Shown one piece after another: positions 44,372 through 56,863 of a stretch of DNA of 64,000 bases. Location: contig JADDMT010000105.1 of the NCBI GenBank assembly GCA_021401465.1, forward strand, positions 37,979-101,978. Direction: 5' to 3'. Below the pieces are notes generated by a model. It was not told the origin of the DNA. It did no database searches and worked only from the letters and a program-made list of their open reading frames with translations. Every line of letters starts with the position of its first letter. Position 1 is the first letter of the stretch. The translations under genes and the position numbers were made by a program. The stretch comes from Teratosphaeria epicoccoides. Taxonomy: Eukaryota > Ascomycota > Dothideomycetes > Mycosphaerellales > Teratosphaeriaceae.

Positions 44372-45753
44372 ATGTCGGACGAAGCAACTGCTCCCGGTGA
44401 GTTGCAAAGGAATTTAATCGCGAGTATTGGCAAGCCCCAAAACTGACGATGAAATAGATTACTCTCTTGCCAATCCCGACACGTGAGCTCTTACCACAAG
44501 CGACGTATATTTTCGCAACGTACTGACGCCGCGCCAGCCTCACAAAGTACAAGACTGCCTCACAGATCTCGCAGAAGGTCCTCGAAGATGTCAAGAAGCT
44601 GTGCGTCGAGGGCGCCAAGGTCATTGAGCTATGCCAGAAGGGTGACAAGATGCTGGAGGACGAGGTAGCGAAGGTGTTCAAGGGCAAGAAAATCGCGAAG
44701 GGCGTGTCTCATCCGTGCACTGTCTCACCAAGCACATTCGTCACGCCGTATACGCCGCTGGTATCCGACAATGAGGAGGCCGAGACAACGCTCAAGGCCC
44801 TTGAGCCAATCAAGATCCAACTCGGCGCACAGATAGACGGTTTTGGTGCGATTGCTTGCGATACAGTATACGTAGGCGCAAAGGATCATGTCACCGGACG
44901 CGCCGCTGATCTTGCATTGGCAACACATTACGCCCACGAGCTGCTTCTTCGCCTCATGGTGCCGCCTGGCCTTCTAGCCACTGGAACTGAGGAGGAGAAG
45001 AAGAAGAAAGCCCAGGCGCAGAAGCCCTACAGTCAGTCCAAAATTACCCAATTACTCGAGAAACTGGTCAAGAGCTACAACTGTAACCTTGTCGAAAACA
45101 CCACCTGCTGGCTATTCGGACGCAACGAGATCGAAGACAAGAAGAAGATCATTCTCGCACCGGGCGAAGGTGTGAAAGGTGAGGGTCTCGCGGAGGTTGG
45201 CGAGGTTTGGGGTGTCGAGATGGGCGTCAGCACGGGTACTGGGAAGGTTAAGACCTTCTCAAACCGAGCAACTCTGCACCGCAGGACGACTACTACTTAC
45301 GGCTTGAAGCGACCCAGCTCAAGAGCGACATTGTCCGAAGTCCAGAAGAAGTTTGGCACTTTCCCCTTCAGTCTGAGACAACTGGACGACGAGCGTGCTG
45401 GCAAGGTCGGAATCGTTGAGTGTGTCCGTAGCGGCGTCGTGCGGCAATACGAGGTCATTGGTTCCGCTGATGGCGAGCCAGTGGGCAGGCTTCTCAGCAC
45501 GATCGCCATCACCAAGAATGGCCTTCAGAGGCTTGCTGCTCCACCACCGCTGGACCTCGGGAAATTCAAATCCGAGAGAAAAATCACGGATGAGGAGCTT
45601 CTGAAGATACTCGAGCAGCCGCTTGCCAATCCTGTCAAGCCGAAGTCGAAGAACAAGAAGAAGAAGAAGAAGCCTGCGAAGAAGCCGGCTGCGGCTCAGA
45701 AGCCAGATGAGGACGAGGAAGAATCCGAGGAAGAAGACTCGGATGATGAGTGA
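44372..45753 (+). CDS. Cdb4/Ebp1 (PA2G4) family protein
   Basis: Catalytically inactive methionine-aminopeptidase relative that binds ribosomes and RNA; fission yeast Cdb4 also binds curved DNA. Two tiny exons (44372-44396 and 44458-44482) join exon 3 (44538-45753) in phase, giving MSDEATAPDYSLANPDTLTK and then YKTASQISQKVL, the family opening. The introns are 61 and 55 nt with CTGAC branches. The pita-bread fold is evident from ELCQKGDKMLEDEV, KKIAKGVSHPC, EPIKIQLGAQIDGF and RAADLALATHYAHELLLRLM. The usual aminopeptidase metal ligands are largely replaced. The 421-aa protein ends in a Lys run and an acidic tail, as in other members. The acidic-basic tail probably contacts rRNA. Confidence 0.93.
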
Positions 45754-46383
45754 GCGCATACATGGACTGCGCGATACTGCTATGTCAAGCAGGAGATGAC
45801 TGTCTGGTCAGCCAAACAGTTCCGTACCACCAGACGCCAGGCAACAATGGAGCCATACTGGTATACGGTAGAACAGATGTCCTTGCACAGAAACACTGTG
45901 CATGAAGAAGGCGAGAATAGCTTACCAATTAGCTATGTAGCCTTCGCGAATGTCAATTGGCTCTACTCATGGTGTGTCCAGGTGACCCTGCAGTCACGCG
46001 TATCTGGGAAAAAGGAGGCGACCAGTAAATGGTGGCTGGACTGTAAATAGAACGCGATGATATTTTCACATGGCTAATACAAGAGCACGCATACTAGTCT
46101 TGTTCTAACTAGATTGACAATAGTACGAGTGAAGTGCACTTTCGTATGAGTGTGATAAAAGTGAAATGTGATCGCAGGAGACTTCGAATTCTCCACCCTG
46201 TTTCGCAACCTTCTAACATCCCGTCTACATCAGTACGGAACGCGACTTTGTCTCACGACCACACCACATCTTCGGTCGCTCTGTTACAGCGCATCGCCCT
46301 GGGTAAAGTCCAAACACATCGATACTACGGTCATTTTGCTAATATCTCGTCACAGTGGCGCTTGCTTGTGCGAAGAATCCATA
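45754..46383. other. Intergenic, promoter of the PHD gene
   Basis: 630 bp without a supported gene. The frame open upstream of 46384 is treated as leader, because protein-like composition begins at ATG 46384. Confidence 0.4.
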
Positions 46384-49300
46384 ATGCCTTCGGCTCATTC
46401 GAGACAGACGCGCGAGTCCTTACGGGCGCCGCCCACACCGAACGTCAAAGGCCACGGAAGTCAAAATAAGACCGCGGTCAAGAAGGATACCAGGGTGAAG
46501 AGTTTCATGGATCAGTGGGTAGAGCCTGCCGTTCAGGAGCAGGCATCTTATGAGGATCACAATGGCTCTGGCTACGGTGTTTTGGAGCATATGCAGCCGC
46601 TCGGCGAGGTGCCGAGCGTCAAGGTCAAGGCGAGAGTCAAGAGCGAAGCGGCGCCACGAAAATCCATCCTGAACCGGAGTTCTGCTGCTGCCGGATTGGA
46701 TGGTCAGAAGACGCCAGAGGGTACGCCTGCACCACAGCCCACAGCTACTCCCGAAGTAAACACATACACGCACTCTCAGCACCCTCCGCCTGCTGTCATC
46801 GACGACGACAAGGATGCAGATTACGCGCCCGTCGCGAAGAGGAAGGTGCCGTCAGGCCGCGGTCGTCCGCCTGGGAAGGTATCTGCGGCCAGCAAGAAAG
46901 ATATGAAGAACGCGATAGTGCCGACTACAAACAAGAAGCGAAGGTACGACGCACCGAAGCTGAAGCGCGTGGTCGAGGCAGCAAAACAACGCGCTCACGA
47001 AGTCGGCAAGCCGGACCTGGCGCAAGCTGTTCACGAAATTTGGGTCGAAAGCTTGACCGACTCACGTCTCACCGATCTGCTCGAGGCCATTCTTACAAGG
47101 GAAGCGACAGAAGAGCAGACTGACGAATTCCAGTCCTACGTGAAGAAAGCGAAAAAGCGACTCAAGAACGCCAAGGAGCAGTCACGGAAGCTGCCGGCTG
47201 GAGGTGCAAACGGAACGCCAGCTTTGCCCCTTCGCTCACCTTCGAAGTCCGTGTCGCAAGCGGCAGATGCACACAGGGCCTCTGCAATCCCTTCCACTGA
47301 GTCGCCAGAGGCGCCCAGGTCCAAGACACTCCTGAAACTGAAGCAACCTTACAAGGATCCTGCCGACCGTCGTCGACCAACCCACAAAGCCAAGACATCG
47401 GCATCGCCGCAGAAGAAACGGGATCCTGGCTACGACTCGGACTCTTCGCTCACGGATCTAACCGAAGATGAAGATGATTCAATGGAGGTAGACGAGCAGA
47501 ACGAGCTCGCAGCTGGGCCATCGACCGCCTCCGCCAAAATGAAAGGCAAGGATCATGCGGCTGAACGTGGAAGCCTTGCTGCACCAGATCGCAAGGTCAA
47601 GCGCACTTCTGCAGACGCCGACCTTGACGACGATGCGCGCCAGCGTGACATCGCTGCGAAGAAGCAGAAACTGAGCAAGGACATTGCGCGCGAGTACCAA
47701 TACGAAGAGAGCGACATCCGACGATCTGTCAAAGGCTCTGAGCCTCGATCTCGGCCTTTGCGCGGACAGAACACGTCGCTCGTGCCCCCAATATTGTCAC
47801 TGCAACCGAACGGCAGCCGAGCTGTGTCAGCAGGTCTGGACTCTCCATTATCCGAGCTGTCGGGAGGGTCATCGCGATTGAGCACGCCCCAGGCTTACGG
47901 TGGACCGCCAACGAAAGCTCCTCCGAAGAGGGCAAAGACCAAAACCTCGTAAGTATCAGAATCCTTGTGTACCTCAAGATCTTCAAATCTACGGTTCCCA
48001 TCATCAAGCGCAAATGAACCCTTTCAGATCAGTAGACTATGTGTTTGCTGCCTGAAATGCGTTCCGACAAGCATTAGAGCACCTCCATGATGCGGGGCTA
48101 TGCACAAGTCCTGTAAAAACAAGAAGACACACACTCACAAGTGAACCATTTTCTAGGCCCGAAAAGAAGCAACTGGCAGGCTACGGAGGCCTCTCAGGCG
48201 CAGGTGGCGCAGGAAAGGACAGCCCAATCGGGGATGATGACAATGAAGAGGTAAGACAACGCGTTGCAGAGCGCGCTAAATCTCGTTTTCCGCTTGCACA
48301 CAACTTACGGCAAAACACTATCCTGCATCTCGATCACGCACTCATGCATCTTCCACATAAACGCTTTCCATCACCAGATTTATGTCATATGATACCTGCG
48401 ACAAAGGGAAATGGTCTAATCATTGAGGAACAGCTTTCCGAGAACAACGACTTCTGCTCAGCTTGTGGCGGCTCCGGCTTCCTCTTATGCTGCGACGGAT
48501 GCGATCGGTCGTTCCACTTCTCATGCCTCGATCCACCTCTCAACGAGGAAGCGAGTGAGTTGAACGAGCCATGGTATTGCTATATCTGCGTGGCCAAGCG
48601 TCCAGTCGCTGCAGAGTCACCAGAGAAGCCGTCGCGCGGATTGTTTGCACCACTGCTGAACGGCTTAAAGAAGCGCAATCCATCGAACTTTGCGCTGCCA
48701 CAGAGCATTCGCAACTATTACGAAGGCGTTCATACCGACAAGAATGGGAACTTCACCGATGCTGTCGTCGGCAAAACAAGGTAAATCTCGCAGAATCGCA
48801 AACAATCGTTGGGAATTTATGCTGACAGCCACGGCAGTCGCAGAGCAGGCTACGATGAGGCACCAGATTATACGAAACTCAAGGATGCGAAAGGCAACAC
48901 GGTTCTGTGCTATTACTGCGGCAAGTCCTCATTAGACCGGCGGCTCATTATCCAGTGCGACTATTGCCCACACAATTGGCATCTTGACTGCCTGGATCCC
49001 CCTCTGGCGAACCCACCAGCCAGGACCTGGGACAACAAGAAGCTCCATGACTGGATGTGTCCGCTGCACGCAGAGCACGAGCTTCGCAAAGTTGACACCG
49101 CCTTGCTCGTGCCACGCCGCAGGATACATCTGCGTCGGCCGAAAGACGCTCGTATCGTCGACACATCTCTTAACCGAGGCTTTGTCAACAACGGTGTCGT
49201 TGATATCGATCACGACGAAAGTGATGAGTCCGACTCCGAATTCTATGAGGAGCAGGTTGAATCCGACGGCGTGGTATACCGGCTGCCTAGTTCTGGCGTC

Positions 49301-49864
49301 AAGCTGGACTTCATTGACAAGATCAAGAGGTATGGTTGGCAATACGTACGTTGCTCATGCCTCAAGACTGACAATATCCAGTGCTCGCGCATCCCATGTC
49401 ATCATCGATCAACCGCCCAAGCGAGCTCGACTTGGGACCGCGCCGCCAAGCCCACTCCAACAAGCCAATTTTGCACGGCGCTCCTTTGCCGAACAACAGT
49501 TCGCTCTCAATCTCGCTCAATTCGCGGCAGCAGATGCCAACAGAGATCTTGATCTTGGCAGAGACAAGATGAACATTCTGCTTGGTACTTTGATCGTAAG
49601 TCGCAATCCCTTTCGCCAAGGCCTTGCCAAATGATGTCAGCATGCTAATCATTTCACTTGCATCCATAGGCCGAAGCACCGCGAGAAGTGGTATCTGCAA
49701 AGACTGCGGAGGAGACTGTAGAGGCTGCGAAGTCGTCGGCTTCTGCAATCCCACCTTCGCCGCCGTCTTCAGAACAACCGGATCAGCTTTCGGCGGAGCA
49801 GCGGAGAGAGCTGGAGAATCTACGGGAGCTTATCCGGCGCAAGCTCGAACAAAGCAAGTCGTGA
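46384..49864 (+). CDS. Two-PHD-finger protein, Rco1-like (Rpd3S/Clr6 HDAC complex)
   Basis: Chromatin reader subunit of a small Rpd3-type deacetylase complex that suppresses transcription inside genes. Six exons join in phase (46384-47948, 48157-48250, 48407-48780, 48838-49329, 49382-49595, 49670-49864) to 977 aa. The N-terminal 530 residues are basic and disordered, with an AT-hook-like SGRGRPPGK. PHD1 is NDFCSACGGSGFLLCCDGC and onward to WYCYIC. PHD2 is VLCYYCGKSSLDRRL, then QCDYCPHNWHLDCLDPP and WMCPLH. After PHD2 comes a conserved-looking stretch and a helical, acidic C-terminus. The third exon's acceptor (AAG at 48406) is chosen by frame and because it keeps GNGLIIEEQLSENNDFC; an alternative at 48436 is possible. 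Assignment to Rco1 rests on the paired PHD fingers and overall plan. Confidence 0.88.
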
Positions 49865-51043
49865 GACCGCGGGGATAATTCGAGTCGACACAATATTTGC
49901 AGAGGTTTCAAATTGAATTCTGCCCGCACGGCGAGTAATGAGGCTGTCGCTCTGCCGATTTTCCCGATCAACTTGACATGTCGGACGCCAATATCTTGGC
50001 GAATGAGGGACAGCGCTTGGAAGCATCTGTCAAAGAGTGGTGCCAGAGCCACGCTTCTACAGGACGGGCCATGGTTCACCAAAGGCGTCGGGACAAATTC
50101 AGCAACATAATTTCAGGCCGCAGAGGGGTTTGATAGATCCAGGAGAATCAACGAAGACGGGTTGCGTCTGCGCGGAGTATTCACGCCTGCATGCGGTCCA
50201 GAATATCTGCCGTATCCGGAACATTAGCGTTGTCGGTGCCACGACAGCTAGAGCTTGCCTGCCATGATGTATTACTTCAATCGCAGGAATTTCAAGCTTG
50301 TTGCATCTCTCCATATACATTTTCACCTTGTAGTCCATGGGTGAAGCACAGTGGACGACATTGTCAAGCAGAAAATGAGGACAGATCGCCACAAGTTGCG
50401 GACCGACAACAACAGATGTTGAAACCTGTCAGCCAGGAGATCTATTGTCGGTTCAGGCTTCACAGCTGCGTGAACAGTTGACCATGCACAATGCAGTACG
50501 ACTGGTTAAAGCCATTGATGAGAATCAGTGGTGATTGAACGTCCAGCAGCCTGACGTCGTTGGACGCCTCTCCAGTACGTTGGAGGTTTGATAGCAGCAC
50601 TGGATGTAGACGTCTTGCTTGCTTTCCATATGGTGATTGTTCACATCGTAGAGTCGGCTTCATCAACCAGTGACTGATCGGTCATAGATTGGCGCTGTCA
50701 ATTGCAGGCAGCGGCCAGCCCAGCATCAACGATCGCTTCTGCGATGCCGCTTCCGTTCCGCCAGATATTCGAGGCCTAGTTTGTGGAGTTCAGCACTGAG
50801 CGCAAATTTCCGGGCAATGGTTACCTGGTGCATAGTGATCAGGAGGCTCAGGCATTGAAACATGGCTAAATGCTCAAATCAAAGTGTGGTGGTAGATCGT
50901 TTGTGAACGAGGTCTGTGCACTGCGCAGCAGCCAATCAAAGCACTTCAGAATCAGAGCTTCGCGCAAGAATACCATAGCGACATCATTAACATTGAGCCT
51001 TGCTTCACCTTTCACCACGCCCAGCAAATTTTCCGCCATCAAT
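49865..51043. other. Intergenic, no gene seen
   Basis: 1.2 kb between the PHD gene and the ACP gene. Frames of up to about 99 codons lack motifs, and no repeat or RNA gene was found. Confidence 0.45.
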
Positions 51044-51723
51044 ATGTATCGGATTGCCTTCCTTCGTGCTGCTCGCTCTGCGGCGCAAGCCAGCATCCGT
51101 TTCCGGCGACCTGCCGTTCAGCGAGCCATCCAGAGCCCCTGCGTCCACTCGAGATTATCCACACCAGTAACGACCATCTCTGCTGTACGATGCTACGCTT
51201 CTTCATCATCTCTCGGGAAGGAGGAGGTAGCTGGTCGCATCCTTGATCTTCTCAAGAATTTTGACAAGGTGCGCTGCTGAAAGACTCGGACACGTTGGGT
51301 ATATACTAACAAGCTGGACAGGTTCAGGACCCGTCCAAGGTACATCACAAGGAGCGCCCTCCTCTCGCATGGACAGCACATTGACCGTACGATAGCTCTC
51401 CATACAGTCACACTTCACGAACGACCTCGGACTTGACAGCTTAGATACGGTGGAAGTTGTGATGGCTATTGAGGAGGTTGGTTCGAATAGACAGGATGAG
51501 ATCGGGCTGGCGTTGACAAGTGCCACAGGAATTCAGCATTGAGATCCCGGACAAGGAGGCAGACGCGATTCACAGTGGTATGTTGGGCAGTGAGCTGGCA
51601 TTGGCGGCAGGATACTAACGAGAGACAGTCAACCAAGCTGTGGATTACATCTTGGCTCAGCCCGATGGTACGTTGTCACAGACTTGCTCGCAACACTTTG
51701 CTAACGATTGCACAGCTCACTGA
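51044..51723 (+). CDS. NDUFAB1: Mitochondrial acyl carrier protein, complex I subunit
   Basis: Carries acyl chains on 4'-phosphopantetheine for mitochondrial fatty-acid/lipoate synthesis and is a structural subunit of complex I. Six exons (51044-51268, 51322-51339, 51396-51476, 51529-51577, 51629-51667, 51716-51723) give 139 aa. The first 50 residues are an Arg/Ala/Ser presequence. The prosthetic-group serine is Ser96 in LGLDSLDTVEVVMAIEEEF. IEIPDKEADAI and VDYILAQPDAH follow and end the protein as expected. Exon 3 is started at 51396, not at the later AG, because LSIQ fills the family spacing before SHFTNDLG. Introns 1 and 4 carry TACTAAC and intron 5 GCTAACG. Five introns in so short a gene is notable. 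Confidence 0.95.
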
Positions 51724-52211
51724 TTTGTTGTCGCCGAGTAGGGGAAGAAAACGACGTCCGGACCTGCTTCCCGAGAGAAGGACGCGAGCTGAGTAGGCAG
51801 TCAATGGCATTAGGGTCGTGTACATGGTAGCCTCGGGCGAGGCCTTTGATAAATGTGTACTATTTACTCACGCCTGCGTCAATCAAGACTTTCTCGTCTA
51901 CTACTCACCTACCATCCTTGCGTCGCATGCTCACCAAGTGATCGGCGGATGGTTCCGTACCCTTAGCGCGCCGCAATTTACAACCTTGCGAAACTACAGC
52001 TAGCTGCACTGATTCGATCAACGCGACTCATGAACACTATTTATTGCTAAGAGTCCATCCACATTAATTCAGAGAACCAAAGTGTCTACCAAGCTTAGCC
52101 CTCCATTGGGCTCTGGCGCCCGCGCTCATTCCTGTCAGCCGCATACGATACCCGTCTGGAGAGCTGTCCTTGGCTCAATCGTGAACGTGACACTTCCTCT
52201 ACACATTTGCT
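51724..52211. other. Intergenic between ACP and VPS74
   Basis: 488 bp with no supported gene: the 3' flank of ACP and the promoter of VPS74. A short overlapping frame (51818-52003) is not called. Confidence 0.4.
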
Positions 52212-53397
52212 ATGGCCACGGCGTCGGGCTCAGGTCTGACCCGTCGCCGAGGCGCTGGCGGCGCTGCTGCGGCGAACGGCGATGACAACGACGGCAGCCG
52301 AGTCCCCTCCCCTGCTCCCAACAACAAGAAGAATGATGATTTACGGTCACCCGATACCGGATACGAAGCCGGCGAGAATGGACACAAGATCGCATTCGAC
52401 CCACGCGATATTAGCGAAAGTGCAGAAAGACTTAAGCAGCCGAAGCTCACACTCATGGAAGAAGTGCTGTTGATGGGGCTAAAAGACAAGCAGGGGTACT
52501 TGAGCTTTTGGAACGACAACATCAGTTACGCATTGAGAGGGTGCATCGTTATTGAACTTGCGTTCAGAGGCAGGATAAGCATGCAGAAGGATAGCTCGAG
52601 GAGGAGGTTTCCACTTGCAGACCGGGTCATTGAGGTTGTGGACGACACGTTGACAGGAGAGGTGCTGTTGGATGAAGCATTGAAGATGATGAAGACAAGT
52701 GAAAAGATGAGTGTGAGTTCGTGGATTGATCTGATGTCAGGTAAGGAATGGTCTTCGAAGATTGGTGGAAGGGAGAAACATGGTTGACACGTAGACAGGC
52801 GAGACCTGGAACCTGATGAAGATAGGCTATCAGCTCAAGCAAGTCCGAGAACGATTAGCCAAAGGCTTAGTCGACAAGGGCATCTTGCGCACGGAAAAGC
52901 GCAATTTCTTACTCTTTGACATGGCCACGCACCCGGTCGCGGATGGCGGTGCCAAAGACGAGATCAGGAGACGAGTCCGCACGGTTCTGACACAGAGAAC
53001 AGTGGTGCTGCCGGCTTCACAATTCCTGCCAGAGAACATGGAGTTCAGATACCTGCGAACCATCGCTATGCTTTGCGCAGCGTATGCAGCAAATGTACTG
53101 GAGAACGCGTTGGTGACGCTTGGGCATGAGGCGCGGGAGAGGGCCTTTGCTCAAGTCGACGAACTATTGGCCGAATATTCCCAATGGCCTTTTGGTAAGA
53201 GGGCGGGTGGCCATGCCGCGATTGGAGCCAATCTGGATCAGGTGATCCGGGACGAGGTGAATGGAGCCAAGGACAAGGAGCTACAGCTTGAGGTAAGTGA
53301 AAATGTCGTATACATTGTGATGCATTCGGCTAACATTTCAATTCAGGTCGTAGCAGCCTGTCTTAGCGTCTTTACGCGCTTGGACTCATTGCTCTAG
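52212..53397 (+). CDS. VPS74: Vps74/GOLPH3 Golgi glycosyltransferase-retention factor
   Basis: Peripheral Golgi protein that binds PI4P and the cytosolic tails of glycosyltransferases to keep them in the Golgi through COPI. Exons 52212-52740, 52799-53292 and 53347-53397 join in phase to 357 aa. After a disordered Gly/Asn-rich N-terminus, the GPP34 domain starts at about 75 with LTLMEEVLLMGLKDKQGYLSFWND. It includes ISYALRGCIVIELAFRGRI, SSRRRFPLADR, the junction WIDLMSGETWN, KVRERLAKGLVDKGILRTEK-like sequence and FDMATHPV. The C-terminus VVAACLSVFTRLDSLL on the last exon is the conserved final helix, which supports the second intron. The GH47 and Emp47-like genes in the same window serve the same secretory pathway. 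Confidence 0.95.
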
Positions 53398-54432
53398 TCT
53401 ATGCATGACCGGACTACGTGTAAGGGGAGTACCTTACGTGACAGGTCCGATCCCAGGCAGCACCGTCAACGACGGGGTGCGCTCGAGCAACTGGCGCCTG
53501 CGACCAGCGGCGACAAAGAGCCCAAGCAGTACATGTGTTGAGCGACTCCAATGCGGGAAGAAGCATGCGTGCTGGCAGCGTGCATGTCCACCGCACAGAC
53601 AGCGTTTGCAGAGGTGCCGCAGATGACACTTTATATTCTCAATACTGTTCGAAAATGATAGCGTGGGCAATGCGACGGCGTTCTTGGTGTTAAGTGGTGC
53701 GACGGGCGAATCTACCTGGTTTTGAAGGGTTGCTCAGGTAATTGAGTCGGACAGCACTGCTTTGTTTCACGTATGACACTCTGAAACGCCAGTTCGACTG
53801 CTCGACTACCATGTAGTGCGAATTGCTTCGATGTTTTGGCAATGGGTTGCGTCTGAGAGAAGAACCACGCGTTCGCCCATGATTAGCCAAGGCGACCGCA
53901 CTTACAGCTCGCTGTACCACTTGTACCGTCCGTTCAGTCCAAGCCTAACAGTACGACTCGTCTCGTCCAATCCCATCGCTTGATCAGCAGAGGTTATTGT
54001 GTTACCACGTGGGCACACGGTCTAGCACATGCGACCCAATGAGGCCGGGATCGCTAGCCGAAGAAGCCTCCGAGGATCGGTCACGATTAGTCGCGTGTCA
54101 TGTCCCAGTATTATTATCTCCAAGCCGGCGGGCATGTTTACCAGACGCGGAGGATGAGGTACGTTGTATTGGTCTCTACCGTCCGTCGCTGTTTGAGCTG
54201 CTTCTTCATGCCTTCAGGTGATGGTAAATTCCCAGGGCTTTTGCGGCTCCGCGTTGTGACACAAGTGACAACAGGATGGACCACCATCCCGTCCGTTTCA
54301 ATCTCATGATCGCAGCAACAATGGCAGCAGCCTTGGCCACCAGCAGAACCATTCATTGACCTTGGACACCATTCTAGATGATCACGCGTTCCAACAAGTC
54401 TAGGCGTCTTCCCACCCGACAACAGCCCATTC
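53398..54432. other. Intergenic, no gene seen
   Basis: 1.0 kb between VPS74 and the Snf5-family gene. Frames of up to 98 codons lack motifs. The right half should contain the Snf5 promoter. Confidence 0.4.
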
Positions 54433-56863
54433 ATGGCGACCCCTAGCGAACCATCGCAACCGGATGCGCATTGGAATGGGACTTCTGGAGCGATCCAGGC
54501 GCATCACGGCGTTTCACACAACGATGGGACGGACGCGATCCGCGAAGGAAAGCAGAAGGCGAAGGAAGTCTTGGCTGCCAGTGGAAGCAGGCCGGGCACG
54601 CCAGCGTCCCGCGCGCAGAGCACAGCCCTATCAAATGGGTCGGCGCATGTGAATGGCGCACCGCAACTGAGCAGGAAGCGCAATCGCGATGGCACCCAGC
54701 TGCCTGTCAATGCAAACGCCGGCAGCGTGGAGGACGAAAATGGGACGCGACATTCCCATAACGAGGTGTTGCTGGATCGTTACATGCAGCGCGACATGCT
54801 GCATGGTGCGGCCATGAATGATCAAGCGGAACGCTCGCGCGACCTGGTCAAGGCAAAGGAGATGGAGAAGGAATTTTACTTGCACGAGATGAGGGAGGCG
54901 CGTCAAACGAATCCTGGTTCTGTCTTTGGATACGGCTTTATGGGCTACGGCAATCGGATAACAGAGGGCAAGAGTCAGATAGTGTACAACACGATGCGCG
55001 GACCGCCCAAAGGCCGGAGATCGCGGGAGCTGCACGTGTCGCGGAAAGACAATACGCAGCAGGCGGAGCAGCATGAGGAGCTGGTGCCAGTACGTTTGGA
55101 CATTGAACTGGACAAGCTGCGATTGCGCGATACGTTTACCTGGAATCTGCATGAAAAGCTTGTCACTCAGGACCTCTTCACCGACCATCTGTTAGAAGAT
55201 CTCAAAATACCTCCCGAAGCTTTCCCAGAAGTCAAGCGCCAGGTTCAGATCGAAATGCAGGATCAGATAGGGAACTTTTATCCGCATATCATTGTTGAGG
55301 ACGGACCATTGGAACCAGGACAGCCCTATAACCAGCACAAAGACGACGAAATGCGCATACAGATTAAGCTCAATATTACTATCGGACGCATTACCTTGAT
55401 CGACCAGTTTGAGTGGGACATCAACAACCCATTGAATTCGCCGGAAGACTTTGCGCGGTCGATGTCTTGGGAGAATGCGCTTAGTGGCGAGTTCACCACG
55501 GCCATTGCACACTCGATACGTGAGCAGAGTCAATTGTACACCAAGAGCCTGTATTTGACCAACCATTGCTTCGATGGACGCCCGGTCGAGGATCCAGACT
55601 TGCGAGATAGCTTCTTACCTCCGACCATATACTCCGTTTTCCGGCCCATGCAAATGCAGAAGGATTACACTCCATACATGTACGAGATGAGCGAAGCTGA
55701 GCTGGAACGAACCGAGACATCTATGATGCGAGAACACAGGGCGCAGAAACGGCAGCTGAATCGGCGCGGCGGACCCGCCCTCCCGGATCTGAAGGACAGG
55801 CAACGCACAGTGCGGTCTTTGCTTGTGCACTCGGTCATACCCGGATCGGTAGAGACATTCGAAAATACAGGCATCCCTAAGATGCGACGGAGCGGGAGAG
55901 GTGGCCGACGTGGTGGACGTGGCGTCGACGTCGATATGGATTCAGATGAGATGGAGAGCGACGAGTCAGGCCCAGAGTCGCCGGCTCCGTCGCAGATCAA
56001 TGCTGGTACAGCTCGGACGCGTGGTATGCGTGGTGCGGCTTCGGCTGCCCAGGCGGCTATGCGGGCGAACTATGGCCGGTCGGCAACGCCAGAGCTGGCA
56101 GCGATGATGACACCGCAAGAACCGCGGACTTTGGGTCGCCGCAGCATGCTGCGAGAAGAGAGTGTTGCGGATGATGGCGAAGCACTGATCGTGAAACTGA
56201 AAATCGGCAAGGCAAGACTCCGACACTGGTGGGAGGAATATCAGGCAAGGAAACGGGCTGCTCAGTTCCCTCTGTCTGGATATGCATCGCAGCCGGCACC
56301 AAGTGCTTTCGGCGTTGGAACGCCATCAAGAGGCGGCGGCGGCACACCTGCCATGACGCCGCGGTCTTTGCCACGAAGCACGCCGCAACCCAATGGCCAC
56401 CAGCGAGCAGCTTCGTCCACCCGTGGTGACTCGCGGTATGATCATCTTGGCCGGGTGGAAATAGATCGCTGGCCCGGCCCGGACGCATCACCGGTAAGCT
56501 TGCCCTGGCAAATGAGGTTCTGTGTCGCGTACTAACCCAGGCCAGCCACCACCCGCTCCTTGGTTACGAGAAGCACTCGCGACCCTTCGCAACGATAACC
56601 CAGAGTCCGACATCGAGCCGCTGATGCGACCCTACGCGCTTGAGACGGCGACTGAAAAGCCAACGAGGAACCACACATTGGAGCCTGGAGCTGCTGCACC
56701 GCCGGGCATCAAGATGCTGTGGTTGCCAAGGATCAGGTGTAATGATTGCCCCGGCAAGTTGTATTCTGCGGTGCCTGGTAAGGTTGTGGAGGACTTTGAT
56801 GTGCATTTGCGGAACAGGACACATAGGCAGGCTGTCCAGGATCGGTTGGAGGGCAAGACGTAG
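54433..56863 (+). CDS. Snf5/Sfh1 (SMARCB1) chromatin-remodelling subunit
   Basis: Core subunit of SWI/SNF or RSC remodellers. Exon 1 (54433-56493) joins exon 2 (56546-56863) in phase using the second of two close AGs, because only that one keeps PPPAPWLREALATL in frame; the ACTAAC branch is 14 nt before the first AG. The product is 792 aa. The N-terminus is disordered. The two SNF5 repeats run from about 215 to 385 (VPVRLDIELDKLRLRDTFTW and IQIKLNITIGRITLIDQFEW, each followed by a helical block). An RG-rich patch (about 475-495) and an acidic patch follow. The C-terminus has RCNDCPGKLYSAVPGK and FDVHLRNRTHRQ, a Cys-x2-Cys segment typical of the long fungal form. I cannot decide between Snf5 and Sfh1. 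Confidence 0.93.
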
